64,000 bases of DNA from the NCBI GenBank assembly GCA_036435485.1, contig CM071595.1:103780580-103844579 (forward strand), written 5' to 3'. The stretch comes from Saposhnikovia divaricata (Eukaryota > Streptophyta > Magnoliopsida > Apiales > Apiaceae). Position 1 is the first letter of the stretch. The number at the start of each line of letters is the position of its first letter. Shown here one piece after another: positions 33,558 to 45,683 of the stretch. The notes under the pieces are model-generated. The model was not told where the DNA came from. It ran no database searches and saw only the letters and a list, made by a program, of their open reading frames with translations. A program made the position numbers and the translations under genes.

Positions 33558-33857
33558 GTGGTTGCTGATCAGAGGAACAAGGATATAGTAGAGGGTTTTG
33601 ATGGTGTGTTGATGTGTGAGCAGGCCTGTACTACTGGTGACATTATGCACGTAAATGACGTTGAATACTGGACCCAAGCTGTAAAATGTTGGACACGAGT
33701 TGTGACCAGAATAAGGGATGGAGCAATGGATGGTATGGTCAGCGATGATTGCAAGGTTGGTCTTGATGCTGATGTTGGTTTTGGTTCAGAAAGTGTTGCT
33801 TCTGTGCATCCTACTCATGATCGTGATACGCAGGATGAGGATATGGGTTGTTGTTAG
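33558..33857 (+). pseudogene. Unidentified decayed reading frame, right part
   Basis: Open for about 99 codons and ends with TAG at 33855-33857. It begins within the hAT-like flank at VADQRNKDIVEGFDG and continues with VEYWTQAVKCWTRVVTRIRD and an acidic tail ending QDEDMGCC. It looks like the C-terminal part of the frame at 26981-27785: a simple excision at the GTTG flanks would rejoin them. The Cys-Cys end after an acidic stretch is noteworthy, but no family is recognised. Confidence 0.4.
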
Positions 33858-34996
33858 CTCCGCTGCTTGTTATGTTGTTATTTAGTTTGGGACTTAAGTT
33901 TTCGTTTGTAAGTCTAAATTTGTGATCTTTGCTTGAATCTTTTGGTTTGTAATCTTGGAACTTTCTCCCTAGTGGAGCTCGGGTTTTTGGTTTGCATTTT
34001 CGTTTATTTATTATATAAAATTAGATGCTTAACAAAATAAAATATTAAAATTTGGTTGGTACAATATCTGTTTTTTGGTATTTCATAATTTTACCTAATT
34101 ACCCTTACTTTTATGTTAGTACGTTTTTACTTAATTACCCTATATCTATCTATATTACTTTATTAAACAAGCTAAAATATTAGAAGTTTTGGTTTTCGAT
34201 TTTCAGTCCATCACTCAGTTTAATAAAATTAGAATATTATAGTTACCAATAATTAATCAATTTTCTTTTTCACTAGCTCTTACTTAATTATTTATTATTA
34301 TTTCACCCTTATTTAATTATTTGTTATTTTTTTAACTTCTTTATCTATCCTATTTTACTAAAATCAAAATATTGGAAGTTTTGGTTTTCGATATTCTGTA
34401 AATCACTTTGTTTAATAATGTTAAATGATAATATTATAGTTACCAATAACTAATCAATTTTCTTTTTCAAGTAAATATGTTACCTATTTTTTTTTAATAA
34501 ATAACCAATTTTCTTTTTCAGGTAAAACTTATTATCCTTTATATTTTATCTAACTTCAATTTCTCCTTTTCTTAATTACCTTAATTAATGAATTAATATT
34601 ATTAATTTTAACATCTTTATCAATACTATTATATTAAAGTTGAAACATTAAAAATTTTGGTTTTCGATTATCAGTCTATCGTTCTATATAAAAAAATTAT
34701 AGTTACTAATAACTAATCAATCATGTTACCTTTTCTATTATTTTAATAACTAATCAATTTCCTTTTTCACACAAAACACATCATCTTTTATATTTTATCT
34801 AACTTAAATTTTACATTTTCTCAAAACTTTACAGGCAATACTATTTAATAAAATAATAATATTATAATTACTAAAAAGTAATAACTAACAAATTATCATC
34901 TTCAACTAAAAAACTTTACATTTTCTATTTTTTTAAAACTAAAACCTCTTCTTTTCCAATAATATCACGGGTGGTTCTTTTAAATAAAATAATAAT
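33858..34996. repeat. AT-rich degenerate tandem repeats
   Basis: No gene. A block containing GGTTTTCGAT followed by TTATAGTTACCAATAACTAATC recurs with starts near 34191, 34383 and 34659 (spacing 192 and 276), heavily diverged. Related sequence continues right of element C (43448-43587), so element C inserted into this array. Confidence 0.55.
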
Positions 34997-36204
34997 TGTA
35001 ATATCCATAAAATTTTCGAATAAATTTTTCTTTCTACTCAATGATTATTTAAGAAACGATGCATTATTTTTTTTTTTAGTACGTTTTGTAAAATTTTCTA
35101 AAATTATATATTCGTATTATGCTTAATTAATTAGTGTTTATTAAAAGAATTTGAGAAAAATTAGGATTTTATTTTTCTGTCGTATTTAATTTAGAAAAAA
35201 AAATTTAGTATCGTTTAACGGGAGAAAACGAGAGCTTTTTACCAATTATTTCATTAAATATAGACATAATCATTATTTTTATTTTTAATTTTTCTGCATT
35301 AAATTTTGTCTCCCACATTTAGTTCTTTTTAATTATTAATGTAACCATTAAATAGCCACTTCATTTTGTTCCCCTTTTATTTACTTTTTAATTTTATAAA
35401 AATAAAATAAGTATGGGCACTAAAATCCCACTTTATTATGTTCCCCATTTTAAAATATTTTTCTTTATTTTATAACACAAAATAGTATTTTCAGTTTTGT
35501 ATTCAAAAACAATAAAATCAGTTTTGTTATATATATAAGTAAATATTAAGTTTTAAAACGGAAGGTTTTTTTTTGAATAAAACACATAGCAGGTGTCTTG
35601 TTTCTCTGTTAAACTAAAGTCGAGAGAGGAAGAGGGAAAATAGAGAGAGGAGAGAAAGAGATGAGGGTTGTGGGTTTTATCGAGGTTAAAGGAGACGACC
35701 ACCACCGTGTGGTGGTGGTGTTTAATGTTGACAGAGAAGGGGAGATGGAGAGGGATTGATGGAGAGAAAGGAGAGGGCGGAGAGGGAGGCGACGGAGAAC
35801 GAGAGGGAGGAGGGAGAGATAAGGCGGAGAGATTGAGAGAGATAGACGGGAGAGAGGTGGCCGGAGAAATCGGAGAGGTGATGGGTGTTGGATTCGTGTT
35901 GTGGTGGAGGTTTAATCGGAGTTTGAGGGAGAAAGATTGAGTCGGAGTATAAGGGGTGGGTTTATTGTTGGTGTTGGTTGTGTTGGATTTGTGTGGGTTG
36001 TGATTGAAACTGTTGGTGGTGGTGTTGATCGAAGAGAGGAGAGGCAGGAAGAGATTGTGAGGTCGAGAGAGAGAGACGGAGAGTGAGAGGAGAACAAAGA
36101 GATGAAAAGGGTGTTGTCCATGGTTGGATTTTGGCGAGGTAAACATCACCGAGTAATGGTGATGGTGGTGGTTAAAGAGACAGAGAGAGTGCAGAGAGAT
36201 TCAA

Positions 36205-36222
36205 GGGAGAGGGAGAGAGAGA

Positions 36223-36266
<44 letters not shown>
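36205..36266. repeat. (GA)n microsatellite in element C 5' LTR
   Basis: Near-pure GA run. The matching run in the 3' LTR is at about 40890-40947. Confidence 0.9.
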
Positions 36267-36269
<3 letters not shown>

Positions 36270-38176
36270 CAGAGAGATTGCGAGAGAGAACATGGGGAAG
36301 GGGAGGTCGAACAGTGTTGTGTTGCAGGTGGGTCCCACAGGTGGGTCCCACAAGTGGGTCCCACGTTTCTGTTAGGATATAATATAATATTAACGTACCC
36401 AATTTAGGACCATTCGTTTTATTCGTGTTTTAATTAAATAGGATTTAATTGGCCCGTTAAAATTGGAACGTTATTAAATTCAGAAGATTAAATAGTTTTA
36501 TTAATAATGAGTTATTTAGACAAAATAGTGATTGGTTTATTAATTAAATAAAATTTTAGATGTAATTTAGAATTTATTAATTTATTAATTAAATAAGTAT
36601 TATTATGTGATTTTGAAAATAATTTAGAGATTTAATATATTGTCAATAAAAAAAGGGTATATTTGTGAATATTAGAATAAAATATGCTTTATTTTGGGAA
36701 AGCTGTTTTTTTATATTTTCCGGTTTATTTTAATTAACCGGATCGAGTCAGATTTAATTTACAGATTAATATTTTATTAAATAAATTAGGATTTGTGAGG
36801 TTTATTAAAAGAGGAATTCTTTGGTGAATTATTTTAAAAATGAGAATAATTATTTTGGATTTAAATCGAAAAAAAATAGATTGTTGAATTTTTCATTTTG
36901 AGCAAAAAATTGAGATTTCCAGATATTAAAAATAGGATATATTCTCCAGATTTAATTCCTGAGTTCGAAGAGATATTTATTTATTCCGGAATTAATTTCC
37001 GTTATTTATTCAGGAGATTTTTATGAGATATTATATTATTGGTATTTAAAATGATGAGGGTATTAAAGTAGAATAGTTATTATGGTTTTAAATCGAGTAA
37101 ATAGGATTAATTGTGTCTTGAGGAATTATTTATTTAAGTTGAGGATTATTTATTGATTAAGTTTTCAATGGTATTATTTTAGAGGATTGGCATTTAGCAT
37201 TTTCGGATCGAATCAGATTATTTTAGACTAAAACCGGGTTTATTATTAAATTATTATTTGTGAGATTTAAAAATGGAAAAGGTTTCGCGTAAAAATGTCG
37301 AGTTGGAATTATTCTGGGAACCATTTTAGGGTAGGATTTAGGATGAGTTAGGAGACTCGTTTGGAAAAACTTGAAGAACGAAAGTTGTAGATATGCAAGG
37401 GTATTATATATCGGTGAGTAGAAGTTGATTGAAAGGTGATCAGAAGTTGAGTTAAATAATAGCTGAACTAGGCCCGAGGAGGTGAAATGTCGAAGAACCA
37501 GAGTTGTGGAGCAGGTTTGAGTATCGTATCGCAGAACCAGGCAAGTTTACTAATTCGTACTCCATTGTTCGGAGTATTTATATTTTTAACTCATAAGTAT
37601 GCTGATTAAGTTTTCGGATTTTAAAAATCAAGTATTCTTTCAAGTGGTTTATATCAGATTTTATTCATGCAATTTACATACATATTATTGTTGTACTCTT
37701 ATTCGAATATAGTATATTACGAGGTGTTCAGATTTATTTCATGAGTTGTTCCATATTGTTGGTACGTTTACTGAGATACTTCATTCGAGCTTATATTTAA
37801 GAGTGGGGATATATATATAAAGTAAGTTATGTATACTGATATGGGTCACCTCATTTCGACTCCATAATCAGAACAGTTTTTCATAATATTTTCCTCTACT
37901 CATTCGAGAGGGAAACTATATTAATGGTGTCTATTGTTCATTGCTTATGTAAGCAAAAGTGACCGGAGTAACGCACCGGCCCAACTGAGGAGTATTTAGG
38001 GTGTGTTCGAGACGTCGGTGCATCCTTCTATCGATAGAAAACGAGTAGTGATAATGGATTGATCATCCATTACTTGAGTAGGCGTTATGAGCAGAAATTT
38101 AATCATTGACATCCTATCGGTTAACCGATGCCTGTGTGGTTCTGTTAACTAGGGTGTTTATCTGAGCAGTTGTTAT

Positions 38177-38440
38177 AATATATTATCAATGTAGTATTTT
38201 GAGAAGTTATTGATTTATCTTCGAGCAGTATTTTGAGAAGTTATTGATTTATTTCCGAGCAGTATTTTGAGAAGTTATTGATTTATCTTCGAGCAGTATT
38301 TTAGAAGTTATTGAGATATATTTATTTTTTCATATGAGTAGTATTTTGAGAAGTTATTGAGATATATTTATCCTTTCATTCGAGTAGTATTTTGAGAAAT
38401 TATTGAGATATATTTGTCCTTTCATATGAGTTGTATTTCG
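38177..38440 (+). repeat. Tandem array in element C 5' LTR
   Basis: About seven units of GTATTTTGAGAAGTTATTGA followed by variable sequence. Early units are about 36 bp, later ones about 46 bp. Confidence 0.85.
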
Positions 38441-38947
38441 GGGTTTATAAAAAAATTTCCAAGTTGATCTCTTTTCAAAATATGTATATTATAGAGTGGT
38501 AAAAAGCCATACTTTGGTTAAATTGTTTATTATATGATATCTATATGTACTTGCTGGGCATTCTTTGGCTCATTCTTGCTATTTAAATATTATAAAGCAG
38601 AGGCAATCAGAGCTAGTATTAGTACAGCAAATCGTAATTAAGGAAAGAGGAAGACCACTGATTCAGCATGTTAATCTTAAAGCATCTGTGGAGATTACAG
38701 GTTGGAAAGGTGTTGGTATAATGTTTTATTATCTAGTTCTTTGGAGTTGTAATAGTATTTTAGAGATTCTGGGAAGTGAACTTGAGATGTAATATCTTTT
38801 GGAATTATTGAGTACTTGTTCTAAGGTTATAGCCCGTGGAGTTGTTATGAATATTGTTATAGATTTCATTATGATCAGGAGATTGAATATTCCGCAAGAG
38901 ATGTGACGACCTGGATTCCTGTAGGGGATTTGGGGGTGTTACAGTAA

Positions 38948-38959
38948 TGGTATCAGAGC
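38948..38959 (+). promoter_or_regulatory. tRNA-Met primer-binding site of element C
   Basis: TGGTATCAGAGC four bases (GTAA) after the LTR end. Confidence 0.95.
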
Positions 38960-39659
38960 GGTAGGTTACAAATCTTAGAACGAGTGTAGGAGGAGCTAGG
39001 ACTATATGAAAGGGAGTTTAGAAGCCAAGAAATCGATAGGTATATATATAATAGGAGTTGCGAGGTGGAGGCAGGATGGCCATTAGCAGTAGAATCAATT
39101 AGGACGAGAGAAATGTGTATCCAGGATTTATTTATTGGGTGAAATATGAGTATATAGAGGTAAGTATACATAAATATACATATATCTATAACTGCAGATA
39201 TATATGTGTATATATGTGTATATGAACAGATATGTACTGTTTTCATAAATAAATATTTCATGGGTATGCAGTTTTGTTAGACTAAACCATATTGGGATAA
39301 GTGGAATCGAGTGAGGCTGTGACGTTTGGAGAAATACAGAAGAGATAAATAGAGTGGATTTTAGAGATGGAGTCAAAACAAGAAGAGTATGAAGGTATTA
39401 TGTATGGATTTGGAGGATGAAGGAGCTCGAATATTTCAACAGGGATTGAAACAGTAGATTGAATATAAGGATGCAGTAATTTAGAAAAGGTATTATGCGA
39501 TATGGGTATAAAAAAATAGATATGGTAAAAGCTGAGAATATATTGGTAAATAGACGGTATAGTATAAGAGTTTATAATTAAGATATGGGAAGCATAAAGC
39601 TGGTAAAAGTGCTGAGAAGCTATAAGCAGCCTTAGTTATTGCCTACGTTGATTCCGAGG

Positions 39660-39685
39660 ACGGAATCCTTTTAAGGAGGGAAGAC
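39660..39685 (+). promoter_or_regulatory. Polypurine tract of element C
   Basis: TTTTAAGGAGGGAAGAC directly precedes the 3' LTR start TGTAATAACC. The surrounding CGGAATCC matches element A. Confidence 0.85.
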
Positions 39686-40903
39686 TGTAATAACCGTAAA
39701 ATTTTCGAATAAATTTTTCTTTCTACTCGATGATTATTTAAGAAACGATGCATTATTATTTTATTTTTTTTAGTACGTTTTGTAAAATTTTCTAAAATTA
39801 TATATTCGTATTATGCTTAATTAATTAGTGTTTATTAAAAGAATTTGAGAAAAATTAGGATTTTATTTTTCTGTCGTATTTAATTTAGAAAAAAAAAATT
39901 AGTATCGTTTAACGGGAGAAAACGAGATCTTTTTACCAATTATTTCATTAAATATAGACATAACCATTATTTTTATTTTTAATTTTTCTGCATTAAATTT
40001 TTTCTCCCACATTTAGTTCTTTTTAATTATTAATGTAACCATTAAATAGCCACTTCATTTTGTTCCCCATTTAATTACTTTTTAATTTTATAAAAATAAA
40101 ATAAGTATGGGCACTAAAATCCCACTTTATTATGTTCCCCATTTTAAATTACTTTTCTTCATTTTATAACACAAAATAGTATTTTCAGTTTTGTATTCAA
40201 AAACAATAAAATCAGTTTTGTTATATATATAAGTAAATATTAAGTTTTAAAACGGAAGGTTTTTTTTTTAATAAAACACATAGCAGGTGTCTTGTTTCTC
40301 TGTTAAACTAAAGTCGAGAGAGGAAGAGGGAAAATAGAGAGAGGAGAGAAAGAGATGAGGGCTTTGGGTTTTATCGGGGTTAAAGGAGACGACCACCACC
40401 GTGTGGTGGTGGTGTTTAATGTTGACAGAGAAGGGGAGATGGAGAGGGATTGATGGAGAGAAAGGAGAGGGCGGAGAGGGAGGCGACGGAGAACGAGAGG
40501 GAGGAGGGAGAGATAAGGCGGAGAGATTGAGAGAGATAGACGGGAGAGAGGTGGCCGGAGAAATCGGAGAGGTGATGGGTGTTGGATTCGTGTTGTGGTG
40601 GAGGTTTAATCGGAGTTTGAGGGAGAAAGATTGAGTCGGAGTATAAGGGGTGGGTTTATTGTTGGTGTTGGATTTGTGTGGGTTGTGATTGAAACTGTTG
40701 GTGGTGGTGTTGATCGAAGAGAGGAGAGGCAGGAAGAGATTGTGAGGTCGAGAGAGAGAGACGGAGAGTGAGAGGAGAACAAAGAGATGAAAAGGGTGTT
40801 GTCCATGGTTGGATTTTGGCGAGGTAAGCATCACCGAGTAATGCTGATGGTGGTGGTTAAAGAGACAGAGAGAGTGCAGAGAGATTCAAGGGAGAGAGAG
40901 AGA

Positions 40904-40950
<47 letters not shown>

Positions 40951-43447
40951 CAGAGAGATTGCGAGAGAGAACATGGGGAAGGGGAGGTCGAACAGTGTTG
41001 TGTTGCAGGTGGGTCCCACAGGTGGGTCCCACAAGTGGGTCCCACGTTTCTGTTAGGATATGTTAATATTAACGTACCCAATTTAGGACCATTCGTTTTA
41101 TTCGTGTTTTAATTAAATAGGATTTAATTGGCCCGTTAAAATTGGAACGTTATTAAATTCAGAAGATTAAATAGTTTTATTAATAATGAGTTATTTAGAC
41201 AAAATAGTGATTGGTTTATTAATTAAATAGAATTTTAGATGTAATTTAGAATTTATTAATTTATTAATTAAATAAGTATTATTATGTGATTTTGAAAATA
41301 ATTTAGAGATTTAATATATTGTCAATAAAAAAAAGGGTATATTTGTGAATATTAGAATAAAATATGCTTTATTTTGGGAAAGCTGTTTTTTTATATTTTC
41401 CGGTTTATTTTAATTAACCGGATCGAGTCAGATTTAATTTAGAGATTAATATTTTATTAAATAAATTAGGATTTGTGAGGTTTATTAAAAGAGGAATTCT
41501 TTGGTGAATTATTTTAAAAATGAGAATAATTATTTTGGATTTAAATCGAATAAAAATAGATTATTGAATTTTTCATTTTGAGCAAAGAATTGAGATTTCC
41601 AGATATTAAAAATAGGATATATTCTCCAGATTTAATTCCTGAGTTCGAAGAGATATTTATTTATTCCGGAATTAATTTCCGTTATTTATTCAGGAGATTT
41701 TTATGAGATATTATATTATTGGTATTTAAAATGATGAGGGTATTAAAGTAGAATAGTTATTATGGTTTTAAATCGAGTAAATAGGATTAATTGTGTCTTG
41801 AGGAATTATTTATTTAAGTTGAGGATTATTTATTGATTAAGTTTTCAATGGTATTATTTTAGAGGATTGGCATTTAGCATTTTCGGATCGAATCAGATTA
41901 TTTTAGACTAAAACCGGGTTTATTATTAAATTATTATTTGTGAGATTTAAAAATGGAAAAGGTTTCGCGTAAAAATGTCGAGTTGGAATTATTCTGGGAA
42001 CCATTTTAGGGTAGGATTTAGGATGAGTTAGGAGACTCGTTTGGAAAAACTTGAAGAACGAAAGTTGTAGATATGCAAGGGTATTATATATCGGTGAGTA
42101 GAAGTTGATTGAAAGGTGATCAGAAGTTGAGTTAAATAATAGCTGAACTAGGCCCGAGGAGGTGAAATGTCGAAGAACCAGAGTTGTGGAGCAGGTTGGA
42201 GTATCGTATCGCAGAACCAGGCAAGTTTACTAATTCGTACTCCATTGTTCGGAGTATTTATATTTTTAACTCATAAGTATGCTGATTAAGTTTTCGGATT
42301 TTAAAAATCAAGTATTCTTTCAAGTGGTTTATATCAGATTTTATTCATGCAATTTACATACATATTATTGTTGAACTGTTATTCGAATAATATTTTCCTC
42401 TACTCATTCGAGAGGGAAACTATATTAATGGTGTCTATTGTTCATTGCTTATGTAAGCAAAAGTGACCGGAGTAACGCACCGGCCCAACTGAGGAGTATT
42501 TAGGGTGTGTTCGAGACGTCGGTGCATCCTTCTATCGATAGAAAACGAGTAGTGATAATGGATTGACCATCCATTACTTGAGTAGGCGTTATGAGCAGAA
42601 ATTTAATCATTGACATCCTATCGGTTAACCGATGCCTGTGTGGTTCTGTTAACTAGGGTGTTTATCTGAGCAGTTGTTATAATATATTATCATTGGAGTA
42701 TTTTGAGAAGTTATTGATTTATCTTCGAGCAGTATTTTGAGAAGTTATTGATTTATTTCCGAGCAGTATTTTGAGAAGTTATTGATTTATCTTCGAGCAG
42801 TATTTTAGAAGTTATTGAGATATATTTATTTTTTCATATGAGTAGTATTTTGAGAAGTTATTGAGATATATTTATCCTTTCATTCGAGTAGTATTTTGAG
42901 AAATTATTGAGATATATTTGTCCTTTCATATGAGTTGTATTTCGGGGTTTATAAAAAAATTTCCAAGTTAATCTCTTTTCAAAATATGTATATTATAGAG
43001 TGGTAAAAAGCCATACTTTGGTTAAATTGTTTATTATATGATATCTATATGTACTTGCTGGGCATTCTTTGGCTCATTCTTGCTATTTAAATATTATAAA
43101 GCAAAGGCAATCAGAGCTAGTATTAGTACAGCAAATCGTGATTAAGGAAAGAGGAAGACCACTGATTCAGCATGTTAATCTTAAAGCATCTGTGGAGATT
43201 ACAGGTTGGAAAGGTGTTGGTATAATGTTTTATTATCTAGTTCTTTGGAGTTGTAATAGTATTTTAGAGATTCTGGGAAGTGAACTTGAGATGTAATATC
43301 TTTTGGAATTATTGAGTACTTGTTCTAAGGTTATAGCCCGTGGAGTTGTTATGAATATTGTTATAGATTTCATTATGATCAGGAGATTGAATATTCCGCA
43401 AGAGATGTGACGACCTGGATTCCTGTAGGGGATTTGGGGGCGTTACA
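39686..43447 (+). repeat. 3' LTR of element C
   Basis: Begins TGTAATAACC, ends GGGGGCGTTACA. Near-identical to the 5' LTR, but it lacks about 185 bp present at 37710-37890 of the 5' LTR (breakpoint near 42390). It carries the GA run and the tandem array (about 42690-42950). Confidence 0.95.
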
Positions 43448-43584
43448 ATAATAATAATAATATAATTATAAATATTAATAATAGTAATTATAATAATTAA
43501 TTGATTACCTTTTTCATCTAAAACGAATCTTTTTTCTATTCTTCCTAACTAAAATCCTTTATTGCTAGAAATATCACGTGCAAC

Positions 43585-43587
<3 letters not shown>

Positions 43588-43631
<44 letters not shown>
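43588..43631. repeat. (AT)n microsatellite, left flank of micron-like MITE
   Basis: About 21 AT units directly abutting the element start AGGCAAGTGC. Confidence 0.95.
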
Positions 43632-43633
<2 letters not shown>

Positions 43634-44682
43634 CAAGTGCTCTAATGAGAACCAATCTTAAAATGAGAACTTAGTCCCCAAAACATATCACCAAAATCCA
43701 AAAGAATCACCAAATCGTTAAAATTAATAAAAATAAAATAAAAAATCAAGTCAGTGCTTACATCAGCATGATGACGTCACTACTGACATCATCAAGCTGA
43801 CATGGATGAAATTTTCCCGCCAAATTTTGTTCCTGCCAAAAAAATTTTCCCTAAAAAGAAAATTTCCTGCCAAAAAAAATAAAAAAGAATTTTTGGCACG
43901 TTTTTTCTACCAAAAAAATGGTGATTTGGCAGGTTTTCCCGCCAAAAAATAGTGATCCACAAATCACTTAGATTAGCGTTTTCCCTAAACACAAAAGTTA
44001 ACCTTTAGGGTTCAACAGTTCCCTTTTCGGTTTTAGAAATATTCAGAATGACGAATAAACCGTATACGGACTTAGGGTTTAGGGTCCTAGACCCTAAACC
44101 CTAATTTATCCTGATTTTTAAAAAATCGGGGCTGACCCTCGATTTTTTAAAAATCAGGCCGCCGAACTTAGTAAAAAATAAAAATTGAATTTTAAAAATT
44201 TCTCGCCAAAAAATGGTGATTTGGCAAATTTTTCCGCCAAAAAATGGTGATTTGGCAAAATTTCCCGCGAAAAAAGTGGTGATTTGGAAAAATTTTCCCG
44301 CACAATTTTTGGGTGAGGATCCTCTGTCCCCTTCTTCGTGTCTCATTCTGTGTCCCATGTACAAAAAGAGTGTCCCTGGCGGGCCCCTGTATTAAAAAAT
44401 AATAATAAAAATATTTTTTAATAAAGGGACCCCGCCAGGGGCACTCTTTTTTGTACAGGGACACAGAATGGGACACGAAAAAGGGGATAGAGGATCCAGG
44501 CTCACAATTTTTTCCCCTCGCCAACAAAAAAATTTTGTGGGCCCCACTGCCACGTCGCTGATGTCAGCAGTGACGTGACACTGAAAAATAATATTTTTTT
44601 GTGATTTGGTGATTCTACTAGATTTTGGTGATTTGTTTTAGGTACTAAGTTCTCATTCTAAGAGGTTCTCACTAGAGTAGCT
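43630..44682. mobile_element. Micron-like MITE inserted in AT repeats
   Basis: The left end (AGGCAAGTGCTCTAATGAGA...) and the inverse of the right end (AGCTACTCTAGTGAGAACC...) match over roughly 100 bp with substitutions. Both ends abut (AT)n, as in the rice micron class of MITEs. There is no protein gene. The interior has repeated TTTTCCCGCCAAAAAATGG blocks (43810-44300), a telomere-like palindrome (about 44075-44104), a palindrome around ATTTTTAAAAAATC (44110-44155), and a nested fold-back element (44318-44497). Confidence 0.65.
44318..44497. mobile_element. Fold-back MITE, copy 1
   Basis: Near-complete inverted repeat: the left arm GGATCCTCTGTCCCC...GTGTCCC...CCCTGGCGGG matches the inverse of the right arm for about 75 bp each, around a short AT-rich loop. 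It is nested in the micron-like MITE. A related element is at 47278-47669. Confidence 0.7.
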
Positions 44683-45616
44683 ATATATATATATATATAT
44701 TTCTAAAAATTTATCCTTAAAAAATTCAATTCAAATTATAAAAAAATCATCTAATAATTAAAAAAATTCGTATATCGTAAGTATTTAAGCTAATAATTTA
44801 AAAAGAGTAAACTGTACAAAATTCTAGTAGTGTATTATGCATTTAATGTTTCTCTAATCTGATCGATTTGTTACTTGTATGGAGTTTGATGAGGGAAAGG
44901 ATGATAACCTACTATAAAATTGGAATAATATGTGATTAGCTAAATTATTTTTTATTTGTAGTTTGTAGTTTTCAGAAGATACTTATTGGATATGAAATGT
45001 CACACCAAGATGAGTAATGATAATGAGAAACACTGCCGCCATATACAATAATAGGTACTGGGTCTGGGGGTATAAAATATGAATGACATGCATACTTGTA
45101 AAAGCGATAGCTCACTGCCACATTCAAACAAGAAAAGGAAAGCCCTCGAAATTCATGCTGACAAACTTATCCTACTTTTAGCACTAGTAACAAATTTGCT
45201 CTGTTGTTTGATTATTACAATTCATCACCCCACTCGCCTCCTCAATTTTTTTTTTTTTTGGTAAACGCCTCCTCAATCCTATTTTTTTTACATTGATTTG
45301 CTTCACTATTTTTATTTTTTTAAAGCACATCTGTATTTATACCATTATAGTAAGTAAATTTAAATATAATTTGGTTCAACATCATTTAATTAAAAAAATA
45401 ATAATATTAGATTTTAATTAGAGAGATAAAAACCGCTAAATTTAATACTAAAAAAAATATTCTTTTGGATAGAGAAATTATGTATCTCGTCATCTACAAT
45501 CTCTTCATCCGTATATTTAATATTTTATGTTTACTAATTTCATTATGTTTTAATCCCTTTATTCTATAACTTTTTATTTATTTGATATTTTGTGATCAAA
45601 TTAACCAAAGACCGTA

Positions 45617-45683
<67 letters not shown>

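Larger units (their letters stand above)
34997..38943 (+). repeat. 5' LTR of element C
   Basis: Begins TGTAATATCC, ends GGGGGTGTTACA. It has a purine-rich leader-like block (35600-36330) with a GA microsatellite, a long AT-rich part, and a tandem array near the end (38177-38440). Long CT-rich frames on the - strand across the purine block are low-complexity and not genes. Confidence 0.95.
38944..39685 (+). other. Internal region of element C with gag remnant
   Basis: No intact gene. Around 39380-39480, short frames resemble the end of chromovirus gag (EGARIFQQGLKQ, then a TAG where gag usually has Trp, then IEYKDAV), comparable with ARRFQLGLKQWIQNRVAVL of element A. This supports origin by deletion from a coding element. 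Confidence 0.55.
34997..43447 (+). mobile_element. Non-coding LTR element with giant LTRs (family C, LARD-like)
   Basis: LTRs at 34997-38943 (3947 bp) and 39686-43447 (3762 bp) flank only 742 bp of internal DNA. The TSD is ATAAT (34992-34996 and 43448-43452). A tRNA-Met primer site and a Tekay-type PPT (CGGAATCCTTTTAAGGAGGG) are present, so it descends from the same broad lineage as families A and B, but it has no usable protein gene. It must have moved with proteins from another element. The LTRs are near-identical apart from a 185-bp length difference. Confidence 0.93.

Noticed and set aside
35553..36149. 198-codon frame on the - strand, repeated at 40268-40834
   Set aside because: It lies in a purine-rich tract of the element C LTR and encodes low-complexity Ser/Pro/Leu/Thr runs. 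It appears twice only because both LTRs carry it, with a length difference and no domain.
36102..36407. 101-codon frame rich in Arg-Glu repeats (+)
   Set aside because: It is translation of a GA microsatellite and its surroundings, with no conserved motif.
44075..44104. Telomere-like TTTAGGG/CCCTAAA units
   Set aside because: Only two units in a palindrome within a MITE. Not an interstitial telomere array.
45079..45264. 61-codon frame with a hydrophobic segment
   Set aside because: Ends in a poly(T) tract and lies in AT-rich intergenic DNA. No support as a gene.
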